Origin: Kitasatospora sp. A2-31
Lineage (GTDB): Bacteria; Actinomycetota; Actinomycetes; Streptomycetales; Streptomycetaceae
NCBI RefSeq assembly: GCF_022288725.1
Contig: NZ_JAKNTA010000013.1
Coordinates: 30,580-94,579, forward strand
Reading direction: 5' to 3'
DNA length: 64,000 bases
Part shown: piece after piece, positions 9,122-16,838 of the stretch
Numbering within the stretch: position 1 is the first letter of the stretch
Layout of the letters: each line of letters begins with the position of its first letter
Translations under genes and position numbers: made by a program
Notes under the pieces: generated by a model
Seen by the model: only the letters and a program-made list of their open reading frames with translations
Told to the model about the DNA's origin: nothing
The model's database searches: none

Positions 9122-9152
9122 GAAGGCCGCTCCTGGACCAGGAGCGGCCTTC
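9122..9152. terminator. Bidirectional hairpin terminator between convergent genes
   Basis: This is a perfect 14-bp stem, GAAGGCCGCTCCTG / CAGGAGCGGCCTTC, with a 3-base loop. It sits between the end of the photolyase operon (9098) and the end of the anti-sigma gene (9187), so it can serve both strands. Confidence 0.8.
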
Positions 9153-9186
9153 GGGCGTCCCGCCCGCGGGCGGGGAACGGCCGGAC

Positions 9187-9933
9187 TCAGCCGAACGACA
9201 GCAGGACCACCGGTGCGCCGGTCGGACGGGCCGAGCCGCCGGACGGCTCCACGGTCACGCCCACCCCGCTCGCCCCGTTCAACGGCCCGCTCAGCAGCAG
9301 GGCACCACTCGCGTCGGACATCAGCCCGGCGGGCCGCATGGTGCCGCCGTCGTCGAACCACAGCTCGTATGTGGTGCCCTGCGCCAGGGCGGGCATCCCG
9401 GACGCCAGGAATCCGGCGGTGTCCTGGTCGTGCGACCAGAGCACGGTGGCGACCCCCGGGCCGCCGGCCACCTTGGCGGTCGTGCTCCGCACGTCGGGGG
9501 CGGTCAGCAGGTCGGTGATCCGCGCCTGCTGCCGTTGGATCGCGGCGGCACGGTCCCCGGCCCGGTCCGCCCGGTCGTGCTCACGGACGGCCACTGCCCC
9601 GGCTGCGGCGGCGAGCGCCAGGCAGGCGGCCAGCGCGTACCGCGGCCACGACCGGCGAAGCCGCCCGCGCAGCGTGCGGGGGGCGGACGGCGGACTGCTG
9701 GGCGGGTCCTGCCGGACGGTGTCCAGGGCCGCCATCACCCGGGCCTTGAGCTCCCCGGGGACCGGGACGGCCTGCGCGGCACCCAGCCGGGCGAGGGTGG
9801 CCGTGAACTCGGCGACCTCCTGCGCACAGGCGGGGCAGCGGGCCAGGTGGCGTTCGAACTCCTCCCGCTCGGCGGTGTCCAGTGCGTGCGCGGCGTACGC
9901 GCCGGTCAGGGTGTGCAGGTCGGCGGTGCTCAT
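9187..9933 (-). CDS. Membrane anti-sigma factor, RskA-like
   Basis: This is a 248-residue single-span anti-sigma factor. The N-terminal zinc-binding-type helical domain (MSTADLHTLTGAYAAHALD, with EFERHLARCPACAQEV) matches the anti-sigma-K family. A transmembrane helix lies at about residues 100-120 (YALAACLALAAAAGAVAV). The extracytoplasmic C-terminal domain is RskA-type (DVRSTTAKVAGGPGVATVLWSH, YELWFDDGGTM). Its ATG overlaps the sigma-factor stop (ATGA), so the sigma and anti-sigma proteins are made together. In the known system RskA holds SigK at the membrane until a redox or proteolytic signal frees it. It may also restrain the anti-sigma-less paralogue at 4798-5541; that is inference. Confidence 0.9.
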   Translation of the reverse strand: MSTADLHTLTGAYAAHALDTAEREEFERHLARCPACAQEVAEFTATLARLGAAQAVPVPGELKARVMAALDTVRQDPPSSPPSAPRTLRGRLRRSWPRYALAACLALAAAAGAVAVREHDRADRAGDRAAAIQRQQARITDLLTAPDVRSTTAKVAGGPGVATVLWSHDQDTAGFLASGMPALAQGTTYELWFDDGGTMRPAGLMSDASGALLLSGPLNGASGVGVTVEPSGGSARPTGAPVVLLSFG

Positions 9934-10514
9934 GCGGTCACCCCCAGGCAGTCGCGCAGCCGGATCAGGCCGTCCCGGATCCTCGTCTTGACGGTGCCCA
10001 GCGGAACGCCGAGGAGGTCGGCGACTTGCGGGTAGGTGCAGCCCCGGAAGTAGGCCAGGGTCACCGACTCGCGCTGGAGTTCGGTGAGGCCCCTGAGACA
10101 GCGCCTGACCTGCTCGCGCTCCAGGCGGCCCTCGACCTGCTCGGCGACCTCGTCGTAGGCCGGGCCGTGCGAGGCCGCCGCGATGCGCTGCTCCCGGTCG
10201 GCGGCCGCCTGGACCGCGCGGACCCGGTCCACGGCGCGGCGGTGCGCGATGGTCAGGACCCAGGCGAGCACCTCGCCGCGGTCCGGCCGGTACTGGGCGG
10301 CCTTGCGCCACACCTCCAGCAGGACCTCCTGCGCGACCTCCTCCGACTGCGCCGGATCGCGCAGCACCCGCCGCACCAGCCCGAGCACCGGCCCGGCCAC
10401 GGCGTCGTACACGCCGCCGAAGGCCTGCTGATCGCCGAGGGCGACCCGGCCGACGAGCTCCTTGAGGTCGGGCCCGGGCCGCCCCGGAGCCGGCAGGTGG
10501 ACCACGGCGCTCAC
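9930..10514 (-). CDS. sigK: ECF sigma factor, SigK family
   Basis: This is a 194-residue ECF sigma factor. Region 2 (DQQAFGGVYDAVAGPV, QSEEVAQEVLLEVWRKAAQYR, WVLTIAHRRAVDRVR) and region 4 (LQRESVTLAYFRGCTYPQVADL, GTVKTRIRDGLIRLRD) are complete. The GTG at 10514 was chosen because a strong GAGGAGGT ribosome site lies 6 bases upstream; a longer frame upstream is not protein-like. It is followed directly by its RskA-like anti-sigma factor. A candidate autoregulatory promoter (CAATCC-N15-TCGAAG on the minus strand, 10640-10667) lies upstream and matches those of the photolyase, oxidoreductase and SRPBCC genes, so this protein is the best candidate for the regulator of the island. Confidence 0.92.
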   Translation of the reverse strand: MSAVVHLPAPGRPGPDLKELVGRVALGDQQAFGGVYDAVAGPVLGLVRRVLRDPAQSEEVAQEVLLEVWRKAAQYRPDRGEVLAWVLTIAHRRAVDRVRAVQAAADREQRIAAASHGPAYDEVAEQVEGRLEREQVRRCLRGLTELQRESVTLAYFRGCTYPQVADLLGVPLGTVKTRIRDGLIRLRDCLGVTA

Positions 10515-10639
10515 CGCGGCACCTCCTCGGCCCGGGGGCCGGCGAACCGGACCGATGGCGCGACGAGCAGCATGGGGGACCCTCCCAAGCGTGGCGGTCG
10601 GTGGATCCGCCGCGACGGACGAAGCAGTGTGACACCCCC

Positions 10640-10667
10640 CCTTCGAAGCCGCGCGCGCGACGGATTG
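10640..10667 (-). promoter_or_regulatory. Putative SigK-type promoter of the sigma/anti-sigma operon
   Basis: On the minus strand CAATCC (10667-10662) is followed after 15 bases by TCGAAG. The sequence is one base shorter in spacing than the phr promoter. The start codon is about 125 bp downstream. Confidence 0.45.
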
Positions 10668-10818
10668 GTCCGCAACCAGCGCAGCGCACGCGCCGCCGCC
10701 GGACCGGCCGACCGGCCCGCCGGAAGTCCTCGCCACCGCGCAGGCCCGCGGGCCGTCGGCCTGCTGGACCGCCGTCGCCGCCCGGCCCGAGCCGCGGTGG
10801 AACGGGAACGGGGCGACG

Positions 10819-12054
10819 CTAGGCGGCCGCGAGGTCGGCCAGCACCTCGCGGGCAGCGCGGGCGCCCGAGGCCAGGGCGCCCTGGACGGAGCCGGTCGCG
10901 CGGTGGTCGCCGCAGACGTACCGGCCGGGCGCCCAGCGGGTGCTGCGGCTGAGCGGGTGCGGGGCCGCCATGCCCGGCAGCGCCCCGGGGATCGGGTACG
11001 CGGCGAGCGGCCGCCAGGCGGAGGTGTCGCACCCGTACAGCTCGGCGAGCCGGGCCCGGACCCCACCCTCGTCGGCGTCCGTGCCCAGGACCGAGGTCGA
11101 CACCAGGGAGAGCCCGGGCGGCGCGCAGCCCGGCACCACCTCGGACAGGACCACCGAGTTGAGGATCCGCCGGTCCGAGTCGACCAGCAGCATCGGCTCG
11201 GCCAGCGGACTGCGTTCGGCCGCGTGGTAGAAGGTCGTCACCGAGCGGAGCACCGGCACCGGGAGGCCCGGCAGGAGCGTCGCGGCCGTGCCCGGGTCGG
11301 TGGCGACGACCACGCTGCGCGCCGCGACCTCCCGGCCGTCCGCCAACCGCACGCCCTGCTCGCCGAGGCCCGCGACCCGCGCCCCCAGCTCCAGCGCGCC
11401 CGGCGGCAGCCGGTCGGCCAGCGCGGCCGGCACGGCGCCGATCCCCGCCTCGGGCAGGGCGAGCGTGCCGCGCATCATGCTCCGCCAGTAGAGGTGGAAG
11501 ACCCGGCTGGAGGTGGTCAGCCCGTCCTCCAGGAAGACCCCGGCCAGGAAGGGCCGCACCACCTGGTCGACCGCCGGCCGGGACACCCCCGCACCGCGCA
11601 GGGCGACCGCCGTCGACACGTCCCGGCCGCCGCGCAGCACGGACGCGGGCACCAGCCGGTCGCGCGCCCCCAGCAGGCCGAGCGCGACCACGTCCCGGAG
11701 CGGCAGCATCCGGCCGGGCAGCAGGTCGGCGGCCAGGTCCGGACGTCGCAGCGGGTCGGCGAACCGGTACCGGCCGCGCGAGCCGGCCAGGAGGAAGCCC
11801 GGAGTGAAGCGGTGCAAGCGCAGCGCCCGCAGGTCCAACCGGCGCCGGACCTGCGGGTAGCCGGTGTTGAACACCTGGAACCCGCGGTCCAGCCGGAACC
11901 CGTCCACGCGGTCGGTGCGCATCCGCCCGCCGACCCCGTCCGACGCCTCCAGCAGCCGAACCCGCCGCCCGGCCGCCGCGAGGTCCAGCGCGCACGCCAG
12001 ACCCGCCACGCCCGCACCGACCACGACGACGTCCACCGCACCGTCCGCGCCCAT
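10819..12054 (-). CDS. FAD-dependent amine oxidase/phytoene desaturase-like oxidoreductase
   Basis: This 411-residue flavoenzyme has an N-terminal dinucleotide-binding motif VVVGAGVAGLACALDLAAAG, followed by LLEASDGVGGRMRTD, the GG doublet of amine oxidases and carotenoid desaturases. The C-terminal FAD motif is YVCGDHRATGSVQGALASGARAA. ATG 12054 has a GGAGG ribosome site. In proteobacterial singlet-oxygen regulons (RpoE-ChrR) a similar oxidoreductase is co-regulated with photolyase and cyclopropane synthase, which is the grouping seen here. A candidate ECF promoter lies upstream at 12108-12135. The substrate is unknown. No phytoene synthase is present in the window, so a carotenoid role is not supported. 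Confidence 0.85.
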   Translation of the reverse strand: MGADGAVDVVVVGAGVAGLACALDLAAAGRRVRLLEASDGVGGRMRTDRVDGFRLDRGFQVFNTGYPQVRRRLDLRALRLHRFTPGFLLAGSRGRYRFADPLRRPDLAADLLPGRMLPLRDVVALGLLGARDRLVPASVLRGGRDVSTAVALRGAGVSRPAVDQVVRPFLAGVFLEDGLTTSSRVFHLYWRSMMRGTLALPEAGIGAVPAALADRLPPGALELGARVAGLGEQGVRLADGREVAARSVVVATDPGTAATLLPGLPVPVLRSVTTFYHAAERSPLAEPMLLVDSDRRILNSVVLSEVVPGCAPPGLSLVSTSVLGTDADEGGVRARLAELYGCDTSAWRPLAAYPIPGALPGMAAPHPLSRSTRWAPGRYVCGDHRATGSVQGALASGARAAREVLADLAAA

Positions 12055-12107
12055 CACGCCTCCTCGGCCACCGTGTCCCGCCCGGCCGGTCCCGCCGGGC
12101 TCGACCT

Positions 12108-12135
12108 GTTCGGAGCCACCCGGTCCTCCGGATCC
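12108..12135 (-). promoter_or_regulatory. Putative SigK-type promoter of FAD oxidoreductase gene
   Basis: On the minus strand GGATCC (12135-12130) is followed after 16 bases by CCGAAC (12113-12108). This is the same spacing as at the photolyase promoter. The start codon lies 54 bp downstream. The rest of the 12055-12334 interval holds only short GC-rich repeats. Confidence 0.5.
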
Positions 12136-12183
12136 CGCTCCGGTGGCGCCGGGTGGGAGCCCTCCGGATCCCGGTACGGGTGG

Positions 12184-12201
12184 CGTGCGGTACGTGCGGT
12201 A
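12184..12201. repeat. Tandem 9-bp direct repeat upstream of oxidoreductase promoter
   Basis: CGTGCGGTA occurs twice head to tail (12184-12192 and 12193-12201), about 50 bp upstream of the candidate promoter at 12108-12135. It could be a regulator-binding site, for example for the B12-MerR protein, but nothing in the sequence proves this. Confidence 0.3.
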
Positions 12202-12334
12202 GGTTCTCCGGCGCCATCCGGCCTCCCGGGTCCGGCCCCGGCCCGATGGCTCCCGCCACGTCCGGTCCCGGTACCGAGCCGACGGGGCCGGGCGTCCGGC
12301 CGCTTGCGCCGCGCGGGTGCCGCCTGTTCGGCGG

Positions 12335-13642
12335 TCACAGCCGTACGCCGAGGGCGGCCGCCGCCTCCGCCGTCGCGCGCGTCGGCGCGGTGCGCAGCAG
12401 CTCGCCGACCAGGGGATGGGTGCGGACCACCTGGGAGCCCACCCGGTCCGCGGCCAGGAGCTCGGCGGCGGCGCCCGCCGCATCGCCCGCCCGGGCCAGG
12501 GCGCGCGCCCGGTCGATGCCGTGCCGGGCCCGGCGATCCGCGGGCAGCGGGCGCAGGTCCACCCCGTCGATCCGGCCCAGCGCCCCGAGGTCCTCGCCGA
12601 GTTCGAGCGCGGCATGGACGGCGTGGACCGCCCATTCGGCCTCGCCGAAGCCGGTCGACCCGGCCGTCGACGGGTCGGTGTGTGCGACGGCTGCCGCGGC
12701 CTCCGCCAGGTGCGCCGAGCACTCCGCCTGCCGGCCGCGCTGACCCTCCAGGACGGCCGAGACCAGGTGCAGGGTGCCCCACACCGCCCACGCGTGCCGG
12801 TCCGCCCGCCCGAGCAGCCGGTCCGTCGCCGCCAGCCCCGCCTCCAGCAGCACGGCGGCCTCGTCCGTCGCGCCCGAGCTCAGGGCCACTTCCGCCTGCA
12901 GCCAGCGGGTGGACGCCACCAGCGCCGGATCCCCGGCCGCCAGCGCGCTGCGCCGGGCTTCGGCCGCCGCCAGCGCCGCCAGGTCGCACGCCCCCAGCCG
13001 CTTCGCCAGCAGGGCCGCCTCGTGCAGGGCCTCCGTGAGCAGCCGCGCGGGCTCCGGGCCGGCGCCGTCCTGCTCCGCTCGCGCACCGCCCGGCCGCGGA
13101 CCGCCCGGACGCAGGCCTTCGGTGCCCCGGTCGCTCCCGTCCCGGCCCTCGTCGGGCAGGCTCTGCAGTCCGTCCGTGGCCCGATCGGCGCCGGGCGGGC
13201 TCCGCAGGTCGTCCAGCAGGGCGGGGAGTCCCAGCGCCAGGTCCGTCCAGCGCGCGTCGCGCCGCAGGCCGTTCATCGCCGTCAGGCGGCGGCGGAGCCG
13301 GTCGACCCTCTCGGGGGCCGCCTCCACCGCGGCGGGCGACTCGAGCCGCAGCACCGCCCTGCGCAGCGCCGGCAACGCGCGGTGGACGGCGCCCGCCCCG
13401 GCGTCCTCGCGTCCGCACGGCACGCCCAGCAGATCCCCGGGCAACACGCCCAGTGCCTCGGCGAGCGCGCCGACCATCGCGTACCGGTCGATCCGCTGCC
13501 GGCCGGCCTCGAGGGTCCTCAGCCACTCCGGGTTGCGCCCGACCGCGTCCGCGACCTGTGCCCGGGACAGGCCGAACGTCTCGCGCAGGCGTCCCACGCG
13601 CTGCCCCACCGACAGCCCCGCACCTCTCGGTTCCGCACCCAT
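12335..13642 (-). CDS. XRE-family regulator with TPR-like C-terminal region
   Basis: This is a 435-residue protein. Residues 12-70 form an XRE helix-turn-helix (LREtFGLSRAQVADAVGRNPEWLRTLEAGRQ). The remainder is Ala/Leu-rich helical sequence with repeated 'A..W..L.A..AL..G...EAA' spacing, typical of the degenerate tetratricopeptide regions of streptomycete transcriptional regulators. A Gly/Asp/Arg-rich insert near residues 160-205 looks disordered. ATG 13642 has a GAGGTG ribosome site. It is divergent from the SRPBCC-CFA operon and may control that operon or the oxidoreductase gene downstream. No ligand can be named. Confidence 0.8.
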   Translation of the reverse strand: MGAEPRGAGLSVGQRVGRLRETFGLSRAQVADAVGRNPEWLRTLEAGRQRIDRYAMVGALAEALGVLPGDLLGVPCGREDAGAGAVHRALPALRRAVLRLESPAAVEAAPERVDRLRRRLTAMNGLRRDARWTDLALGLPALLDDLRSPPGADRATDGLQSLPDEGRDGSDRGTEGLRPGGPRPGGARAEQDGAGPEPARLLTEALHEAALLAKRLGACDLAALAAAEARRSALAAGDPALVASTRWLQAEVALSSGATDEAAVLLEAGLAATDRLLGRADRHAWAVWGTLHLVSAVLEGQRGRQAECSAHLAEAAAAVAHTDPSTAGSTGFGEAEWAVHAVHAALELGEDLGALGRIDGVDLRPLPADRRARHGIDRARALARAGDAAGAAAELLAADRVGSQVVRTHPLVGELLRTAPTRATAEAAAALGVRL

Positions 13643-13780
13643 CGCCACCTCGCGTCGTCCCGGTCCGGTGTGACCCACGCTAGCTACTAGGGCCTCTCTG
13701 TCGGACCTTGCCCGGCCGGCGCGACCCGCCGACCGGCAGGGCAGGCGCCCGGACCTGCCGGACCCGATCCGGGCCGACCG

Positions 13781-13807
13781 CCATCCGATCGGCCCGGGAC
13801 TACGAAT
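13781..13807 (+). promoter_or_regulatory. Putative SigK-type promoter of SRPBCC-CFA operon
   Basis: CCATCC (13781-13786), 15-base spacer, ACGAAT (13802-13807). Both elements are near identical to the SigK pattern CCATCC...CCGAAT known from mycobacteria. It lies 47 bp upstream of the SRPBCC start codon. Confidence 0.55.
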
Positions 13808-13853
13808 GGGGGAGGCAAGAGGAGGCCGGGCCACATCCGAGAGGAACACCACG

Positions 13854-14294
13854 ATGGTCACCGTCGAGCGGAGCATCACCGTCGACCGACCCACCGCCGA
13901 CGTGCTCGCCTACCTGGCGGACTTCGCCAACGCGGCGGAGTGGGACCCGGGTACCGAGAGCTGCACCCGGATCGACAGCGGTCCGGTCGCGCCGGGCGCG
14001 ACCTGGCTCAACGTCTCCCGCTTTCGTGGCCGGCGAACCAGGCTCACCTACACCCTGGAGAGCTACCGGCCGGACCGGCTGCTCTTCGTCGGCCGCAACC
14101 GCACGGTCACCGCGACCGACGACATGACGCTGCGCCCGGTGGACGGCGGGACGCTGCTGGTCTACCGCGCCCGGCTGCGGTTCCACGGCCTCGCCCGGCT
14201 CGCCGCGCCGTTCCTGCGGCCCGCCTTCGACCGGCTGGCCGACCAGGTCGCGGAGCGACTGCCGGCGGTTCTGGAAGCCAGGGAACGGAGGTGA
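13854..14294 (+). CDS. SRPBCC-family (polyketide cyclase/START-like) protein
   Basis: This 146-residue protein has the SRPBCC layout: an N-terminal strand and helix (VERSITVDRPTADVLAYLADFANAAEWDPGT), central strands, and a C-terminal long amphipathic helix (FDRLADQVAERLPAVLEA). Such proteins bind hydrophobic ligands. ATG 13854 has a GAGGAA ribosome site. It is the first gene of an apparent operon with a small protein and the cyclopropane synthase, behind a candidate SigK-type promoter. The ligand is unknown, but a lipid or lipid-peroxidation product would suit the context. Confidence 0.85.
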   Translation: MVTVERSITVDRPTADVLAYLADFANAAEWDPGTESCTRIDSGPVAPGATWLNVSRFRGRRTRLTYTLESYRPDRLLFVGRNRTVTATDDMTLRPVDGGTLLVYRARLRFHGLARLAAPFLRPAFDRLADQVAERLPAVLEARERR

Positions 14295-14299
14295 CCGTC

Positions 14300-14506
14300 A
14301 TGCCCGGACGCGGCCCCGGCCGACCACATGACCTGGTGGACCGGATAGCCCGGGCCGTCGCCGAGAACGACCCGGTCACGCTGGAGATCCTGTTGAGCGC
14401 ACTGGAGGCGGTGGCCGATCCGCCGATGCTGGCCCGCCTGGACGCCGCGATGGGCCGGGTGACGGTCCCGCGCCAGCAGCGTTCGGCTCGGGCCGGCGGG
14501 CGCTGA
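14300..14506 (+). CDS. Small conserved-looking protein, unknown function
   Basis: This encodes 68 residues starting MPGRGPGRPHDLVDRIARAV. The ATG at 14300 is preceded by GGAGG with 7-base spacing inside the end of the previous gene; a GTG at 14291 overlapping that stop is less well placed. The middle (VAENDPVTLEILLSALEAVADPPMLARLDAAMGRV) is predicted helical and acidic, the tail basic. I do not recognise it. Its place between the SRPBCC gene and the CFA synthase suggests a shared function. Confidence 0.6.
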   Translation: MPGRGPGRPHDLVDRIARAVAENDPVTLEILLSALEAVADPPMLARLDAAMGRVTVPRQQRSARAGGR

Positions 14507-14649
14507 CGGGCCCCCGCCGCCGGTTTGCCCGTCCGCCGCCAGGGCACCCGCCTGTGGCCGCGAGGACTGCCCGTCCGCCCCGGACCTGCCCGCCCCCGGA
14601 CCTGCCCGCCCCGTCGACCGTCCCCGCCCGAAGAAAGGGTGCACGCCGC

Positions 14650-15960
14650 ATGACCACCCAGGCCGCCCCCGCCGCCCCCGCCGCCCGGCTCGACGTCGAC
14701 CCCGACCGCTGGCCCGACGTCGCCCGCGTTCCCCACGCCCCGCTGCGCGCCGCTGTCGCCGGGCGTCTGCTGCGCCGCGTGGCCACCCGCCGCGGCCTGC
14801 GCGTCGAGCTTCCCGGCGGCCGTACCCTGCGCCCCGCCCCTCCCGGCGCGCCGACCATGCGCCTGAACCACCCCCGCGCGTTCCTGAACCGGGTCGGCGA
14901 GAGCGGGCTGATCGGCTTCGGCGAGGCGTACCAGGCGGGGGACTGGGACAGCCCGGACCTGGTCGCCCTGCTCACCGCGCTGGCCACCGCCCCCGAGACC
15001 CTGGTGCCGACCGGCGCGCAGTGGCTGCGCCGCCTGTACGTCCAGCGCCCGCCCGACGACGAGCTGTCCACCAGCGCCAACGCCCAGCGCAACATCCACC
15101 GGCACTACGACCTGTCGAACGAGCTGTTCTCGCTGTTCCTCGACGACACGATGACCTACTCCTCGGCGGTCTTCCCCACCGACCCGGCAGGAGCCCCGGT
15201 CGCGACGTGGTCCGCCCTGCCCGCCGCACAGCACCGCAAGATCGACCACCTGCTGGACCTCGCCCGGGTGGGTCCCGGCACCCGGCTGCTGGAGATCGGC
15301 ACCGGCTGGGGTGAACTGGCCATCCGCGCCGCCTCCCGGGGCGCCACGGCGGTCAGCCTCACCCTGTCCGAGGAACAGCTGGCCCTCGCCCGGCGCAGGA
15401 TCGCCGACGCCGGCCTGGAGCACCGGGCCGAGGTCCGGCTCTGCGACTACCGAGCCGCCGACGGCGAGTACGACGCCGTCGTGAGTGTCGAGATGATCGA
15501 GGCGGTCGGCCGCCCGTTCTGGCCCGAGTACTTCCCCACGCTGGACCGCGTCCTGGCCCCCGGCGGCCGGGTGGCCCTGCAGGCCATCACCATGCCGCAC
15601 GACCGCATGCTCGCCAGCAGCCGCACCTACACCTGGATCCTCAAGTACATCTTCCCCGGCGGCCTCATCCCCTCCGTCCAGGCCATTGCCCAGAGCGCCC
15701 ACCGCCACACCGCCCTGCGGGTCACCGGCGCCCGGGCCTGGGGACCCCACTACGCCGAGACCCTGCGGCTGTGGCGCGAGCGGTTCACCGCCCAGGAGCG
15801 GGACGTCGCCGCGCTCGGCTTCGACCAGGTCTTCCGGCGGATGTGGGAGCTCTACCTCGCCTACTCCGAGGCCGGGTTCCGCACCGGCTACCTCGACGTC
15901 CGGCAGATCCTCCTGACCCGTGAGGAGTCCGCCCGACGGACGCTCCACCCGGACGGGTGA
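14650..15960 (+). CDS. cfa: Cyclopropane-fatty-acyl-phospholipid synthase
   Basis: This 436-residue SAM-dependent enzyme adds a methylene group across double bonds of membrane phospholipid acyl chains. The N-terminal domain (to about residue 130) includes GFGEAYQAGDWDSPDL. It is followed by NIHRHYDLSNELFSLFLDDTMTYSSA, the hallmark of the family, and by the SAM-binding loop LLEIGTGWGELAIRAA near residue 215. The motif VSVEMIEAVG and the C-terminal FRTGYLDVRQ region are also typical. ATG 14650 follows AAAGGG. Cyclopropanation protects membranes from singlet oxygen and acid. Being co-located with photolyase and ECF sigma genes mirrors the RpoE-ChrR regulon of Rhodobacter. Confidence 0.93.
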   Translation: MTTQAAPAAPAARLDVDPDRWPDVARVPHAPLRAAVAGRLLRRVATRRGLRVELPGGRTLRPAPPGAPTMRLNHPRAFLNRVGESGLIGFGEAYQAGDWDSPDLVALLTALATAPETLVPTGAQWLRRLYVQRPPDDELSTSANAQRNIHRHYDLSNELFSLFLDDTMTYSSAVFPTDPAGAPVATWSALPAAQHRKIDHLLDLARVGPGTRLLEIGTGWGELAIRAASRGATAVSLTLSEEQLALARRRIADAGLEHRAEVRLCDYRAADGEYDAVVSVEMIEAVGRPFWPEYFPTLDRVLAPGGRVALQAITMPHDRMLASSRTYTWILKYIFPGGLIPSVQAIAQSAHRHTALRVTGARAWGPHYAETLRLWRERFTAQERDVAALGFDQVFRRMWELYLAYSEAGFRTGYLDVRQILLTREESARRTLHPDG

Positions 15961-16052
15961 GAGGAGCACGCCTGAGGATCCGATCGCCCCCGTGTCCAAG
16001 AAGGCAGGGGGACGAACCACACCCTGGACCGCTGATCGAGGAGCTCCCTTCC

Positions 16053-16424
16053 ATGACCGCCCTTCTGCCCTCCGCCGGCGCTCCCCGTGCCCACGGCGAA
16101 GGCGCCGCCCCCTGCACGAGCTTCCACTGCACGGTGGACCACATCGGGGACGGACTGGTCCTGACGCCCTGTGGAGACCTCGACGTCGCCGCCCTGCCCC
16201 ACCTGGCGGGGCCGCTGTGCCGGATCGGCCCGGGCACGCGCTGGGTCCATCTCGACCTGAGCGCGGTCGGTTTCATGGACTCCAGCGGGCTGAGCTTCCT
16301 CTCCCGCCTGCAGAGCCGATGCGCCCGGGCCAGGGCCCGACTGGAGGTGGCCGGCCTGCGGACCCAGCACCGGCAGTTCCTGGACCGCGCGCGCTTCACC
16401 CTGCTGGTCCCGGCCTCCTCCTGA
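16053..16424 (+). CDS. STAS-domain anti-sigma factor antagonist
   Basis: This 123-residue protein has a STAS domain at about residues 25-120. LVLTPCGDLDVAALPHLA is the first strand-helix and VHLDLSAVGFMDSSGLSFLSRL carries the phosphorylatable serine context 'DSSG'. ATG 16053 has a GAGGAG ribosome site. Such antagonists release a sigma factor by binding its kinase/anti-sigma partner (SpoIIAA/RsbV type). No RsbW-type kinase gene is nearby, so its partner is encoded elsewhere. Confidence 0.87.
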   Translation: MTALLPSAGAPRAHGEGAAPCTSFHCTVDHIGDGLVLTPCGDLDVAALPHLAGPLCRIGPGTRWVHLDLSAVGFMDSSGLSFLSRLQSRCARARARLEVAGLRTQHRQFLDRARFTLLVPASS

Positions 16425-16838
16425 GAGGGGCACGTCGATCCTGCGGCTGTCCCCCGAGGTGCGGTCCCGATCGTGCTCCGACGACCTGCGCAGTGGGCGG
16501 GGACGGAGCCTGAGAGGTGCCAACCGGCCAGGCCCCGTCCCGCACGTGTGCGGTCCACTCGGGTCGGACGCACGCGCAGCCGGACTTCGTTGCAGCGGTC
16601 CGCCCGGTTTGGTGCAGCCGCCACAGCTCACCCGAACGGCCCCACCGGGCCACCGCAGCCGACGTGCACGGCCCCGACGTGGCGGCTTCCCCGCCCGGGC
16701 CCGACGTCCGCCGTCCCGGGGTGGGGCCGGTGGGGCGACAGGGCGGCGACCGGGCCGCGACCGTGCGCGACACGATCGCCGCCGGCGTCGAGTGCGCGCG
16801 CCTGCCGCAGGCGCCCGCGGCAGCGGAGCACGTACCGG
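16425..16838. other. Non-coding interval, nothing recognised
   Basis: This 414-bp interval between the STAS gene and the end of the leftward glycosyltransferase gene carries no reading frame with family-like sequence and no clear terminator hairpin. It may hold decayed coding sequence. Confidence 0.4.

Noticed and set aside
10819..12054. Assignment of the FAD oxidoreductase as a carotenoid desaturase
   Set aside because: The FAD motifs fit the broad amine-oxidase family only. No crtE, crtB or other carotenoid genes are present in the window.
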